Of a stretch of 64,000 nt of DNA, positions 54,653 to 64,000 are shown one piece after another. Within the stretch, counting starts at the first letter, position 1. The number at the start of each line of letters is the position of its first letter. The position numbers and the translations under genes are program-made. The notes under the pieces were generated by a model that did not search any database, was not told the DNA's origin, and worked only from the letters and a program-made list of their open reading frames with translations. Source of the DNA: JAFCUW01 sp049897565 (GTDB lineage Bacteria > Pseudomonadota > Gammaproteobacteria > Burkholderiales > Burkholderiaceae_D); contig NZ_JAFCWM010000022.1 of assembly GCF_049897565.1 (NCBI RefSeq), positions 1 to 64,000 on the forward strand. Reading direction: 5' to 3'.

Positions 54653-54698
54653 CTGTCCGGCCGTCCGCCTGCGGACAGCCGCGGACAGCGCCGGACAG
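54653..54698 (+). promoter_or_regulatory. Phased GGACAG array upstream of the tldD operon
   Basis: CGGACAG occurs at 54672, 54682 and 54692, an exact 10-bp period that puts all copies on one face of the helix. An inverted CTGTCCG lies at 54653-54659. The array is about 45-90 bases before the sigma-54-like site and 220-260 bases before the operon start, as expected for an activator site. The regulator is not known. Confidence 0.5.
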
Positions 54699-54742
54699 TG
54701 GGCCGGCACCGCGGCCGTCATCAAAATCAAGCACTTAGTGAC

Positions 54743-54758
54743 TGGCATAAAGATTGCC
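54743..54758 (+). promoter_or_regulatory. Sigma-54-like promoter before the tldD operon
   Basis: TGGCATAAAGATTGCC has the GG-N10-GC spacing required for sigma-54 and matches 9 of the 10 core bases of TGGCAC-N5-TTGCA-type sites apart from C/T and A/C changes at the ends. It lies about 157 bases before the tldD start. The intervening leader is AT-rich with a T8 run. No sigma-70 pair looked better. Confidence 0.45.
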
Positions 54759-54915
54759 TATTCAAAGTCTTTTGCAACTGTTAAGGTTGCCAAGGTTTTT
54801 TTTAACATTAGCAATAAAGATCGACCCGATTCAGGTTGTGCCGCAACAGCGTTGCCACCATCGACAGGTGACGCTCCTTCGTCAGTGCTTAGTGAGTACT
54901 TCTTCAGGAGATTCA

Positions 54916-56553
54916 ATGGAACGTCGTGCCTTTCTCAATATCAGCGGCCTCGCCTTGGGCACCATGCTGGTGCCGGTGGTTGGACGCGCGGTCGCCGCCG
55001 AAGAGCTGCTGACCCCCCTCGCCGCGAAATTCAAGAAGACATTGGCCGACGTTGGCCTCAACGCCGCCACCCAGGCCGGCGCCAGCTACTGCGACGTGCG
55101 CATCGGCCGCTACCTGAACCAGTTCATCACCACGCGCGACCTGAACGTCGAAAGCGTCACCAATACCGAGTCGGCCGGCGTCGGCGTGCGCGTCATCTGC
55201 AACGGCGCCTACGGCTTTGCCGCCACCTCCGACATGTCGCCCGACGGCGTCGCCGGCGCCGCCCGCCAGGCCGTCGCCATCGCCAAGGCCAACGCCCGCC
55301 TGCAGTCCGAGCCGGTGCGCCTGGCGCCCGTCAAGGGCGTCGGCGAAGTGGCGTGGGCCACGCCGATCAAGAAGGACTGGCGCGCCGTGCCGATCAAGGA
55401 AAAAGCCGAGCTGCTGATCGCCGCCAACAAGGCCGGCATGGACGGCGGCGCCAGCTTCATGCAGTCCTTGATGTTCCAGGTGAACCAGCAGAAGTACTTC
55501 GCCTCCACCGACGGCTCCTACATCGACCAGGACGTACACCGCATGTGGATGCCGGTGTTCGCCACCGCGGTCGACAAGGCCACCAACAAGTTCCGCTCGC
55601 GCCAGGGCCTGTCCTCGCCCGTCGGCATGGGCTACGAATACCTCGACGCCCGTCCCGAGCACAAGGTCAAGGCCGCCGGCGGCGTCTGCACGCTGTACAC
55701 CGATTCGTATGACCTGATCGAGGACGCGCGCGCCTGCGGGCGCCAGGCCAAGGAGAAGCTCACCGCCAAATCGGTCGCGCCGGGTAAATACGACCTGGTG
55801 CTCTCGCCCGAACACATGTGGCTCACCATCCACGAGTCGGTCGGCCACCCGACCGAACTCGATCGCGTGCTCGGCTACGAGGCCAACTACGCCGGCACCA
55901 GCTTCGCCACGCTCGACAAGTGGCAGTCGAAGAAATTCAAGTACGGCGCCGACCGCGTCAACATCGTCGCCGACAAGACCGTTCCCGGTTCGCTCGGCGC
56001 CGTCGGCTACGACGACGAGGGCGTCAAGTGCAAGAAGTGGGACATCATCAAGGACGGCATGCTGGTGAACTACCAGGCCACGCGCGACCAGGCCCACATC
56101 ATCGGCGAGAAGGAATCGCACGGCTGCTCGTATGCCGATTCGTGGAGCAGCGTGCAGTTTCAGCGCATGCCGAACATCTCGCTTTCGGCGGGAACGAAGA
56201 AGCTCACGCCGGATCAAATGATCAAGGACGTCAAGAAGGGCATCTACATCGTCGGCGCCGGTTCCTTCTCGATCGACCAGCAGCGCTACAACTTCCAGTT
56301 CGGCGGCCAGCTGTTCTACGAAATCGTCAACGGCAAAATCGGCGCCCCGCTCGAAGACGTGGCTTACCAGTCCAACACCCAGGAGTTCTGGAATGCCTGC
56401 AGCGCGATATGCGACGAAAGCGACTGGCGCATGGGCGGCTCCTTCTTCGACGGCAAAGGACAGCCGTCGCAGTCGAGCACCGTGTCGCATGGCTCGTCGA
56501 CCACGCGCTTTAACGGCATCAACGTCATCAACACCGCCCGCAAGATCGGCTGA
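54916..56553 (+). CDS. TldD-like metalloprotease with Tat signal, copy 1
   Basis: TldD with TldE (PmbA) forms a zinc protease acting on unfolded peptides. The 545-residue product has the TldD fold and the HExxxH zinc motif HESVGH (His306, Glu307, His311). It begins with a twin-arginine signal: ERRAFLNIS, hydrophobic stretch, then GRAVAAEE. Typical TldD proteins are cytoplasmic, so export is unusual. The C-terminal zinc-ligand position, Cys in most family members before GKGQP as I recall them, is Asp512 (FFDGKGQP). AGGAG precedes the ATG. It heads the operon and is followed by its TldE partner after 2 bases. Confidence 0.88.
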   Translation: MERRAFLNISGLALGTMLVPVVGRAVAAEELLTPLAAKFKKTLADVGLNAATQAGASYCDVRIGRYLNQFITTRDLNVESVTNTESAGVGVRVICNGAYGFAATSDMSPDGVAGAARQAVAIAKANARLQSEPVRLAPVKGVGEVAWATPIKKDWRAVPIKEKAELLIAANKAGMDGGASFMQSLMFQVNQQKYFASTDGSYIDQDVHRMWMPVFATAVDKATNKFRSRQGLSSPVGMGYEYLDARPEHKVKAAGGVCTLYTDSYDLIEDARACGRQAKEKLTAKSVAPGKYDLVLSPEHMWLTIHESVGHPTELDRVLGYEANYAGTSFATLDKWQSKKFKYGADRVNIVADKTVPGSLGAVGYDDEGVKCKKWDIIKDGMLVNYQATRDQAHIIGEKESHGCSYADSWSSVQFQRMPNISLSAGTKKLTPDQMIKDVKKGIYIVGAGSFSIDQQRYNFQFGGQLFYEIVNGKIGAPLEDVAYQSNTQEFWNACSAICDESDWRMGGSFFDGKGQPSQSSTVSHGSSTTRFNGINVINTARKIG

Positions 56554-56555
56554 CC

Positions 56556-57893
56556 ATGAAACTACTTAGCCTTGACGAGACCCGCCGTATCACCGACCGC
56601 GTGATGTCCTTCACCAAAGCCGACCAGTGCACCGTCACGCTGACCGGCAGCCGCACCGGTAACATCCGCTTCGCCCGCAACAACGTGTCGACCGCGGGAC
56701 TGGTCGACAACGCCCAGCTGTCGGTGTCGGTCGCCTACGGCAAGCGCCAGGGCACCGCCATCATCAACGAGTTCGACGACAAGTCGCTCGAAAAAGTCGT
56801 GCGCCGGGCCGAAGACCTGGCCCGCCTGGCGCCGGAAAATCCCGAGTTCATGCCGGCGGTCGCCAAGCAGGCCTACAAGCCAAGCGCCACCTTCAGCGCC
56901 AGGACCGCGGCCATCGATCCCGACATGCGTGCCCAGGCCGCCGCCTACAGCATCGAGGCGAGCCGCAAGAACAAGCTGGTATGCGCCGGCTTCTTCACCG
57001 ACCGCACCTCGTTTGAAACCATCGCCAACTCGAACGGCGTGTTCGGCCACCAGCAGGCCACCTCGCTCGACTTCACCTGCACCGTGCGCACCGAAGACGG
57101 GCGCGGTTCGGGCTGGGTCAAGCGTTCGGCCGGCGACTTCGCGCTGTTCGATCCGCGCGAAGCGTCCGACGTCGCCATCGAAAAAGCGCTGCGTTCGGTC
57201 GAGGCCAAGGCGCTCGAACCTGGCCGCTACACCGTCATCCTCGAGCCGGCCGCCACGTCCGACCTGATCGGCTACATGCTGTCCGGCTTCGATGCCCGCC
57301 AGGCCGACGAGGGCCGCAGCTTCCTGTCCAGGAAAGGCGGCGGCAACCGCCTCGGCGAAAAGCTGTTCGACAGCCAGGTCAACATCTGGTCCGACCCGTG
57401 GGACAAAGATGTCGCCGTACTGCCGTGGGACAGCGCCACCATGCTGCCGCGCGAGCGCATGGCAATGATCAAGGACGGCCGCGTCGCCGCGCTGGACTAC
57501 TCGCTGTACTGGGCCAGGAAGCAGGGCGTGCGCCCGGTCGGCTCGCCCGGCAACATGATCATGGCAGGCACCAGCAAGTCCACCGCGGAGCTGATCGCCA
57601 ATACCAAGAAGGGCGTGCTGGTCACCCGCACCTGGTACATCCGCCTGGTCGACCCGCAGTCGGTGCTGCTGACGGGCCTCACGCGCGACGGCACCTTCTA
57701 CATCGAGAACGGCAAGATCAAGCACCCGATCAAGAACTTTCGCTTCAACGAAAGTCCCGTCACGATGCTCAACAACATCGAGGAAATCGGCAAGCCTCAG
57801 ATCATCGCCGGCGACGAAGTGCAGTACTCGATGCTGATCCCGCCGATGAAAGTGCGCGACTTTAATTTCACGTCCCTGTCGGACGCGGTGTAA
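56556..57893 (+). CDS. TldE/PmbA-like partner, copy 1
   Basis: The 445-residue product has the TldE (PmbA) fold: an N-terminal domain with TGSRTGNIRFARNNVSTAG and a C-terminal domain with LLTGLTRDGTFYIENGKIK and PPMKVRDFNFTSLSDAV. It lacks the HExxxH motif, as TldE should, and has no signal peptide. It would pair with the preceding Tat-signal TldD; co-export of a folded complex is possible. It starts 2 bases after the tldD stop, and the second tldD follows after 11 bases. Confidence 0.88.
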   Translation: MKLLSLDETRRITDRVMSFTKADQCTVTLTGSRTGNIRFARNNVSTAGLVDNAQLSVSVAYGKRQGTAIINEFDDKSLEKVVRRAEDLARLAPENPEFMPAVAKQAYKPSATFSARTAAIDPDMRAQAAAYSIEASRKNKLVCAGFFTDRTSFETIANSNGVFGHQQATSLDFTCTVRTEDGRGSGWVKRSAGDFALFDPREASDVAIEKALRSVEAKALEPGRYTVILEPAATSDLIGYMLSGFDARQADEGRSFLSRKGGGNRLGEKLFDSQVNIWSDPWDKDVAVLPWDSATMLPRERMAMIKDGRVAALDYSLYWARKQGVRPVGSPGNMIMAGTSKSTAELIANTKKGVLVTRTWYIRLVDPQSVLLTGLTRDGTFYIENGKIKHPIKNFRFNESPVTMLNNIEEIGKPQIIAGDEVQYSMLIPPMKVRDFNFTSLSDAV

Positions 57894-57904
57894 CTGGAGA
57901 GATT

Positions 57905-59542
57905 GTGGAACGACGTACCTTCCTTAAAATCAGCAGCGGCGCCACCGGCGCCATCCTGCTGCCGGTGTTCGGCAACGCCATCGCCGCCGAAGAGCTGCTC
58001 AATCCGATGGCGGTCAGCTTCAAGAAGACCCTCGCCGACGCCGGCCTGAACGCCGCCACCAAGGCCGGCGCCAGCTACTGCGACGTGCGCATCGGCCGCT
58101 ACCTGAACCAGTCGATCACCACGCGCGACCTGCGCGTCGAAAACATCATCAACACCGAGTCGACCGGCGTCGGCGTGCGCGTGGTGGCCGGCGGCGCCTA
58201 CGGCTTCGCTTCGACCAACGACATGTCGCCGGACGGCGTCGCCGGCGCCGCGCGCCAGGCGGTCGCGATCGCCCGCGCCAACGCCAAACTGCAGACCGAA
58301 CCGCTGCGCATGGCGCCGGTCAAGGGCACAGGCGTGGTGAGCTGGGCCACGCCATTCACGAAAGACTGGCGCGCCGTGCCGGTCAAGGACAAGGCCGAGA
58401 TGCTGATCGCCGCCAACAAGGCCGGCCTCGACGCCGGCGCCACCTTCATGACGGCCAACCTGTTCCAGGTCAATCAGCAGAAGTACTACGCCTCCACTGA
58501 CGGCTCCTACATCGACCAGGACATCCATCGCCTGTGGGCGCCGATGACGGCCACCGCGGTCGACAAGGCCGCCAACCGCTTCCGCACCCGCGACAGCCTA
58601 GCCGCGCCGGTCGGCATGGGCTTCGAATACTTCGACGCGCGCGCCGCCGACAAGGTGCAGGCCGCCGGCGGCGTCGCCACGCTCTACACCCGCTCCTGCG
58701 ACCTGGTCGAGGATGCGCGCGCGGCCGGCCGCCAGGCGAAGGAAAAGCTGTCGGCCAAGTCGGTCGAGCCGGGCAAGTACGACCTGGTGCTCAGCCCCGA
58801 ACACCTGTTCCTGACCATCCACGAGTCGGTCGGCCACCCGACGGAACTGGACCGCGTTCTCGGCTACGAAGCCAACTACGCCGGCACCAGCTTCGCCACG
58901 CTCGACAAGTGGGCCACCAAAAAATTCAAGTTCGGCGCCGACCGCGTCAACTTCATCGCCGACAAGACCACCCCCGGTTCGCTCGGCGCGGTCGGCTACG
59001 ACGACGAGGGTGTCGCCGCCAGGCGCTGGGACATCATCAAGGACGGCGTTCTGGTGAACTACCAGGCCACGCGCGACCAGGCCCACCTGATCGGCGAAAA
59101 GGAGTCGCATGGCTGCTCGTACGCCGACTCGTGGAACAGCGTGCAGTTCCAGCGCATGCCGAACGTGTCGCTCGCCGCCGGCAAGGAGCAGCTCACCCCC
59201 GACGAGATGATCAAGGATGTCAAGAAGGGCATCTACATCCTTGGGCGCGGCTCGTACTCGATCGACCAGCAGCGCTACAACTTCCAGTTCGGCGGCCAGC
59301 TGTACTTCGAGATCAAGAACGGCAAGATCACCGGCCCGCTCGAAGACGTCGCCTACCAGTCGAACACCCAGGAATTCTGGAATTCGTGTTCCGCCATTTG
59401 CGATCAGCGCGACTGGCGCATGGGCGGCTCGTTCTTCGACGGCAAAGGACAGCCCAGCCAGGTCAGCGCCGTGTCGCACGGTTCGGCCACCACCCGTTTT
59501 AACGGCATCAACGTTATCAACACCGCTCGCAAGATCGGCTAA
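57905..59542 (+). CDS. TldD-like metalloprotease with Tat signal, copy 2
   Basis: This is a paralogue of the gene at 54916, again exactly 545 residues, with the HESVGH motif also at residue 306 and the same FFDGKGQP variant. The Tat signal is closer to consensus (ERRTFLKIS, then GNAIAAEE). Similarity to copy 1 runs along the whole length, with divergence mainly in the signal, around residues 80-150 and in the substrate-facing middle part. The GTG start follows GGAG by 5 bases. Retention of both copies with intact catalytic motifs suggests distinct substrates or two heterodimers. Confidence 0.88.
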   Translation: MERRTFLKISSGATGAILLPVFGNAIAAEELLNPMAVSFKKTLADAGLNAATKAGASYCDVRIGRYLNQSITTRDLRVENIINTESTGVGVRVVAGGAYGFASTNDMSPDGVAGAARQAVAIARANAKLQTEPLRMAPVKGTGVVSWATPFTKDWRAVPVKDKAEMLIAANKAGLDAGATFMTANLFQVNQQKYYASTDGSYIDQDIHRLWAPMTATAVDKAANRFRTRDSLAAPVGMGFEYFDARAADKVQAAGGVATLYTRSCDLVEDARAAGRQAKEKLSAKSVEPGKYDLVLSPEHLFLTIHESVGHPTELDRVLGYEANYAGTSFATLDKWATKKFKFGADRVNFIADKTTPGSLGAVGYDDEGVAARRWDIIKDGVLVNYQATRDQAHLIGEKESHGCSYADSWNSVQFQRMPNVSLAAGKEQLTPDEMIKDVKKGIYILGRGSYSIDQQRYNFQFGGQLYFEIKNGKITGPLEDVAYQSNTQEFWNSCSAICDQRDWRMGGSFFDGKGQPSQVSAVSHGSATTRFNGINVINTARKIG

Positions 59543-59554
59543 GGAGACTTCAGG

Positions 59555-60889
59555 ATGAAACAGCTGAACCAGGAAGAAGCAAAGCGCATCTGCGACCGCG
59601 TGCTCGGGTTTTCCAAGGCCGACGAATGCCGCGTCGTCATCGACGGCAGCCGCCGCGGCAATATCCGCTACGCGCAAAACAGCGTCACCACCGCCGGCCT
59701 GAACGAAAACACCCAGCTCACCATCAGCGTCGCCTTCGGCAAGCGCCAGGGCACCGCTACCATCAACGAATTCGACGACAAGTTGCTCGAGCGCGCGGTG
59801 CGCCGCGCCGAAGACGTCGCCCGCCTGGCGCCGGAGAATCCGGAGTTCATGCCGGCCATCGGCAAGCAGGCGTTCAAGCAGTCCGCTACCTACAACGCCG
59901 CCACCGCCGCCATCGATCCCGACTACCGCGCCGAAGTGGCGTCGCACAGCATCGTCGCCGGGCGCAAGAACAAGCTGCAGACGGCCGGCTACTTCGTCGA
60001 CACTACCGGTTTCCAGACCATCGCCAATTCAAATGGCCTGTTCGGCCACCAGGAATTCACCAGCCTCGATTTCACCTGCACCGCGCGCACCGAAGACGGC
60101 CGAGGCTCCGGCTGGGTGACGCGTTCGGCGTCCGACGCGCGCAAGTTCGATCCGCGCGAAGCGTCCGCCGTCGCCATTGAAAAAGCGCTGCGTTCGGTCG
60201 ACGCCAAGGCGCTCGAGCCGGGCCGCTACACCGTCATCCTCGAGCCGGCGGCGACGTCGGAGCTGATCGGGCGCATGTTCGGCGCCTTCGATGCGCGCCA
60301 GGCCGACGAGGGCCGCAGCTTCCTGTCCAAGAAGGGCGGCGGCAACCGCCTCGGCGAAAAGCTGTTCGACGAGCAGATCAACATCTGGGCCGACCCATGG
60401 CATCCTGATGTTCCGGTGCGGCCGTGGGACAACACGATGATGCCGCGCGAACGCACCGACGTCGTCAAGAACGGCCGCATCGTCTCGCTCGACTACTCGC
60501 GCTTCTGGGCGCAGAAGCAAAATGCCAAGGCCACCGCCCGTCATGGCAACATGATCATGTCGGGCGGTTCGAAGTCGCTGGAAGAACTGATCGCGTCGAC
60601 CAAGAAGGGCGTCGTCGTCACCCGCACCTGGTACATCCGCCAGGTCGATCCGCAGTCGCTGCTGCTCACGGGTCTCACCCGCGACGGCACCTTCTACGTC
60701 GAAAACGGCAAGATCAAGCACCCGATCAAGAACTTCCGCTTCAACGAGAGCCCCGTCTCGATGCTCAACAACGTCGACGAACTGGGCAAGCCGCAGATCA
60801 TCGGCGGCGACGAAGTGGCGTACGAGATGCTGATCCCGCCGATGAAGATCCGCGACTTCAACTTCACGTCGCTGTCGGACGCGGTGTAA
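59555..60889 (+). CDS. TldE/PmbA-like partner, copy 2
   Basis: The 444-residue product is a paralogue of the gene at 56556, with GSRRGNIRYAQNSVTTAG near the N-terminus, the same GGGNRLGEKLFD and PPMKIRDFNFTSLSDAV segments, no HExxxH and no signal peptide. It follows the second tldD by 12 bases with an AAGGAGA site. The two tldD-tldE units thus form a tandem duplication. Whether partners are exchangeable cannot be judged from sequence. Confidence 0.88.
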   Translation: MKQLNQEEAKRICDRVLGFSKADECRVVIDGSRRGNIRYAQNSVTTAGLNENTQLTISVAFGKRQGTATINEFDDKLLERAVRRAEDVARLAPENPEFMPAIGKQAFKQSATYNAATAAIDPDYRAEVASHSIVAGRKNKLQTAGYFVDTTGFQTIANSNGLFGHQEFTSLDFTCTARTEDGRGSGWVTRSASDARKFDPREASAVAIEKALRSVDAKALEPGRYTVILEPAATSELIGRMFGAFDARQADEGRSFLSKKGGGNRLGEKLFDEQINIWADPWHPDVPVRPWDNTMMPRERTDVVKNGRIVSLDYSRFWAQKQNAKATARHGNMIMSGGSKSLEELIASTKKGVVVTRTWYIRQVDPQSLLLTGLTRDGTFYVENGKIKHPIKNFRFNESPVSMLNNVDELGKPQIIGGDEVAYEMLIPPMKIRDFNFTSLSDAV

Positions 60890-60899
60890 CGGGGCGGGT

Positions 60900-61520
60900 A
60901 TGCGGCCGGTCGACTTCTATTTTACGCGCCTGACGTACGAGTCGGGCGACTGGGACGTCGACATCCGCATGCCGAGCAACGTGCTCAATTCGCTGGTCGA
61001 ATACACCACGCTGCGGGTCGATCCGGCCGAACGCGTGGTCGCCCTGTCCGACCCGAAGATGCTGGAGGCGCCGTTCTGCTACCTGGCCGGCCACAAGCTG
61101 GTGCAGTTCACACCAAGCGAGCGCAAGAATTTCGAACGGTATGTGCGCGGCGGCGGCTTCGTGTTCGTCGACGACTGCAACCACGACATCGACGGCCTGT
61201 TCGCCAAGTCGTTCGAGGCCGAGCTGGCGAAGATGTTCGGACCGAAAGCGTTGAGAAAAATCCCGAACACGCATCCGGTCTATTCGAGCTTCTTCAAGTT
61301 CGACGGCCCGCCCAACACCGGCAATGAACTCAATGGCTGGGGCGACGACCTGGTGCACGACTACCTGAAGGCGATCGAAATCAACGGCCGCGTGCGGGTG
61401 CTGTACTCGAACAAGGACTACGGCTGCGAGTGGGACTACGACTTTCGCAACAAGCGCTGGCTCGTCATCGACAATACCCGCTTCGCGGTCAATATCATTC
61501 AATATGCTTTAGGAGCCTGA
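60900..61520 (+). CDS. DUF4159 protein
   Basis: The 206-residue product is a DUF4159 protein with the characteristic N-terminus (DFYFTRLTYESGDWDVD) and the YVRGGGFVFVDDCNHDID segment, an alpha/beta region that recalls glutamine amidotransferase/ThuA-like folds. No signal peptide or membrane helix is seen and its function is unknown. Family members commonly sit next to MoxR and DUF58 genes, as here. It starts 10 bases after the second tldE and is followed by moxR after 1 base. Confidence 0.85.
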   Translation: MRPVDFYFTRLTYESGDWDVDIRMPSNVLNSLVEYTTLRVDPAERVVALSDPKMLEAPFCYLAGHKLVQFTPSERKNFERYVRGGGFVFVDDCNHDIDGLFAKSFEAELAKMFGPKALRKIPNTHPVYSSFFKFDGPPNTGNELNGWGDDLVHDYLKAIEINGRVRVLYSNKDYGCEWDYDFRNKRWLVIDNTRFAVNIIQYALGA

Positions 61521-61521
61521 C

Positions 61522-62526
<1,005 letters not shown>

Positions 62527-62527
62527 C

Positions 62528-63403
62528 ATGCTGGCGACACCGGCGCAGCTGGCGCACAGCACCGACCTGAACCTGGTCATCCGCTACGTGCTGGCCGGCC
62601 TCGGCCACGGCATCCATGCGGGCCGCGAGCGTGGCGCCGGCGTCGAGTTCTCCGAGTACCGCGCCTATGCGCCGGGCGACGAGTGGCGCCGCGTCGACTG
62701 GAAGCTGCTGGCGCGCGCCGACCGCTATTTCGTGCGCGAGGCCGAGCGCGACAGCCACGTCGCCGTCTGGCTGTGGCTGGACGCCAGCGCCTCTATGGCC
62801 GAACCGAGCCGCAGCGTGGCGGGTCTGGACAAGCTGCAGTACGCGCGCGCCGTGCTGGCCTGCATCGCCGCCATCGCCCAGCGCCAGGGCGATGCCTTCG
62901 GCCTGATCGTCTGCGGCGGCGACCGAGTGAAGTTCACGCCTGCCGCGCGCGGACCCCGCCAGATGCAGCGCATCCTGGCGCAGCTGTCGCGCACCGAAGC
63001 GCAGGGCAGCCTGCCGCCGGCCGAGACATTGCGAACCAGCCTGCATTTCGCCCGTTCCCCAAGCCTGGTGTTCGCCGTCAGCGACTATCTCGACTGGCCA
63101 TCGGCCCAGTCGGAAGCGCTGCTGCGGCTGCGCCACATGCGCCACGACGTGCGCGCGCTGTGCCTGCAGACCGACGCCGAATGCGACGCCAGCTTCGCCG
63201 CCGGCAGCGCATGGCGCGACCCTGAGGCTGGCGCGGGCCTGTTCCGCTTCGAGCAGCAGGCTTACCAGAAGAACCGCGCCGGTCATTTCGCCGCCATGAC
63301 GGCGGACTGCCGCCGCAGCGACATCCGCACTCTCGAAGCGCGCATCGAACAACCGCTGCAGACGGTGCTGCGCGCGTGGCTGCGCCAGGCGGGCCGCGCA
63401 TGA
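62528..63403 (+). CDS. DUF58 protein (VWA-like)
   Basis: The 291-residue product is a DUF58 protein, the standard partner of MoxR: the signature GVEFSEYRAYAPGDEWRRVD (about residues 38-57), followed by a VWA-like domain with metal-site LWLDASASMAE (DxSxS) and LVFAVSDYLD. It has no membrane helix or signal, so it would work on the cytoplasmic face, probably as the adaptor the MoxR ATPase acts through. Its TGA overlaps the ATG of the BatA-like gene (ATGA). Confidence 0.92.
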   Translation: MLATPAQLAHSTDLNLVIRYVLAGLGHGIHAGRERGAGVEFSEYRAYAPGDEWRRVDWKLLARADRYFVREAERDSHVAVWLWLDASASMAEPSRSVAGLDKLQYARAVLACIAAIAQRQGDAFGLIVCGGDRVKFTPAARGPRQMQRILAQLSRTEAQGSLPPAETLRTSLHFARSPSLVFAVSDYLDWPSAQSEALLRLRHMRHDVRALCLQTDAECDASFAAGSAWRDPEAGAGLFRFEQQAYQKNRAGHFAAMTADCRRSDIRTLEARIEQPLQTVLRAWLRQAGRA

Positions 63404-64000
63404 GCATGTGGTGGCTGGCCATGCCCGTGCTGCTGCTGCCGATATGGTGGCACCGGCAGAAGCGCGAACGCAGCAACGCACAGCCGCTGGCGACGGCGCG
63501 CTTCCTGCCGCGCGCCGATCCGCAGCAGCAGCGCGTGTGGCGCTGGACCGACCGGCTGTTGCTGCTGGTGCGCTGCCTGCTGCTCGCCGGCGTCATCGCG
63601 CTGCTTGCAGACGTCACGCTGCCGTGGCGCGGCGACACTGTGCTTGTGGCGCCCGGCGCCGATGCCGCCTGGCTCGATCGCCAGGTGACCGAGGCCGGCT
63701 TCGCGGGCGCAGTCCGGATTACCGTCGCCGATCCGCTTGGCTATCTGGCGCTGCACGAGCGCGAATGGAAGGCCAGCGCACGTCTGCTAGTAGCCGGCAA
63801 CGTGCCGATGCCGGCGCTGCGGCCGCAACTTCGCCACAAGGTCGAGCTGCGCACGCTGGCCGCGCCATCGCCTGCAGCGGAACATCGCGTGGCCATCGTC
63901 AGCAAGCGCGCGCCGCAATGGCGGGCGCTGTTCGCCGCGCTGGACGGCGTGCAAAAATTTGTCGTCACCGACACGCCGGACTCAAAGTCGGAACTGATCG
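63400..64000 (+). CDS. BatA-like membrane protein, 5' part (partial)
   Basis: Two hundred codons are present before the window ends, with no stop. The product starts MSMWWLAMPVLLLPIWWHRQ (membrane helix 1), followed by LATARFLP, a second helix at about residues 53-72 (LLLLVRCLLLAGVIALLA), then a presumed periplasmic part. This matches the BatA N-terminal domain (aerotolerance regulator type), found in MoxR-DUF58 operons. Proteins of this class often continue with a VWA-like or GATase-like domain and a C-terminal helix, which would lie outside the window. Confidence 0.8.
   Translation, partial: MSMWWLAMPVLLLPIWWHRQKRERSNAQPLATARFLPRADPQQQRVWRWTDRLLLLVRCLLLAGVIALLADVTLPWRGDTVLVAPGADAAWLDRQVTEAGFAGAVRITVADPLGYLALHEREWKASARLLVAGNVPMPALRPQLRHKVELRTLAAPSPAAEHRVAIVSKRAPQWRALFAALDGVQKFVVTDTPDSKSELI

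Overview
The window comes from a GC-rich betaproteobacterium, most likely Oxalobacteraceae (Massilia, Duganella or Janthinobacterium group). The evidence is the gene order tuf - tRNA-Trp - secE - nusG - rplKAJL - rpoBC, the sequences of those proteins, a PEP-CTERM protein, many exported peptidases, and a family of GTGTCCGA/TGTCGGCACTGACCCC palindromes of a kind I associate with this group. The genus is an inference; no rRNA gene is present.

Layout. 1-12.7 kb is the conserved transcription/translation block: end of tuf, tRNA-Trp, secE-nusG, rplK-rplA, rplJ-rplL, rpoB-rpoC, with leader structures, an attenuator-like hairpin and a strong terminator after rpoC. 12.9-19 kb holds small independent units: an exported alpha/beta hydrolase with TPRs, a membrane protein, terB, pldA (OMPLA), sodC and a PEP-CTERM protein. 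19-23.7 kb (minus) holds an active-looking M28 peptidase, a polytopic M28-like protein that has lost most zinc ligands, and a broken tonB. 24-27 kb is a translationally coupled response regulator - periplasmic binding protein - histidine kinase operon. 27-34 kb has an M14 carboxypeptidase, a minus operon (DecR/Lrp regulator, LivJ-like binding protein, DUF885 metallopeptidase) and a divergent cysteine desulfurase-rhodanese fusion. 34.3-43 kb is one 2912-residue cyclic beta-glucan synthase-like protein.

43-54.5 kb carries a PHP phosphoesterase, a GDT1-type cation transporter, an M1 aminopeptidase and class C serine hydrolase, a RES/antitoxin module with a three-repeat operator-like tract, an HtrA-like protease, an orphan sugar-binding lipoprotein and a secreted methyltransferase-like protein. 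54.5-64 kb is the most unusual part: two tandem tldD-tldE pairs in which both TldD proteins carry Tat signals, followed with almost no spacing by DUF4159, MoxR ATPase, DUF58 and a BatA-like membrane protein running off the end. It is preceded by a sigma-54-like promoter and a 10-bp-phased GGACAG array. I read it as a candidate envelope protease/chaperone system.

Four REP-like palindromes punctuate the window (8.3, 34.0, 43.1 and 49.3 kb), one of them inside the rpoB-rpoC operon. No rRNA, CRISPR array, intact insertion sequence or prophage was seen. Long open frames antisense to rpoB, rpoC and the glucan synthase are codon-bias shadows and are not annotated.
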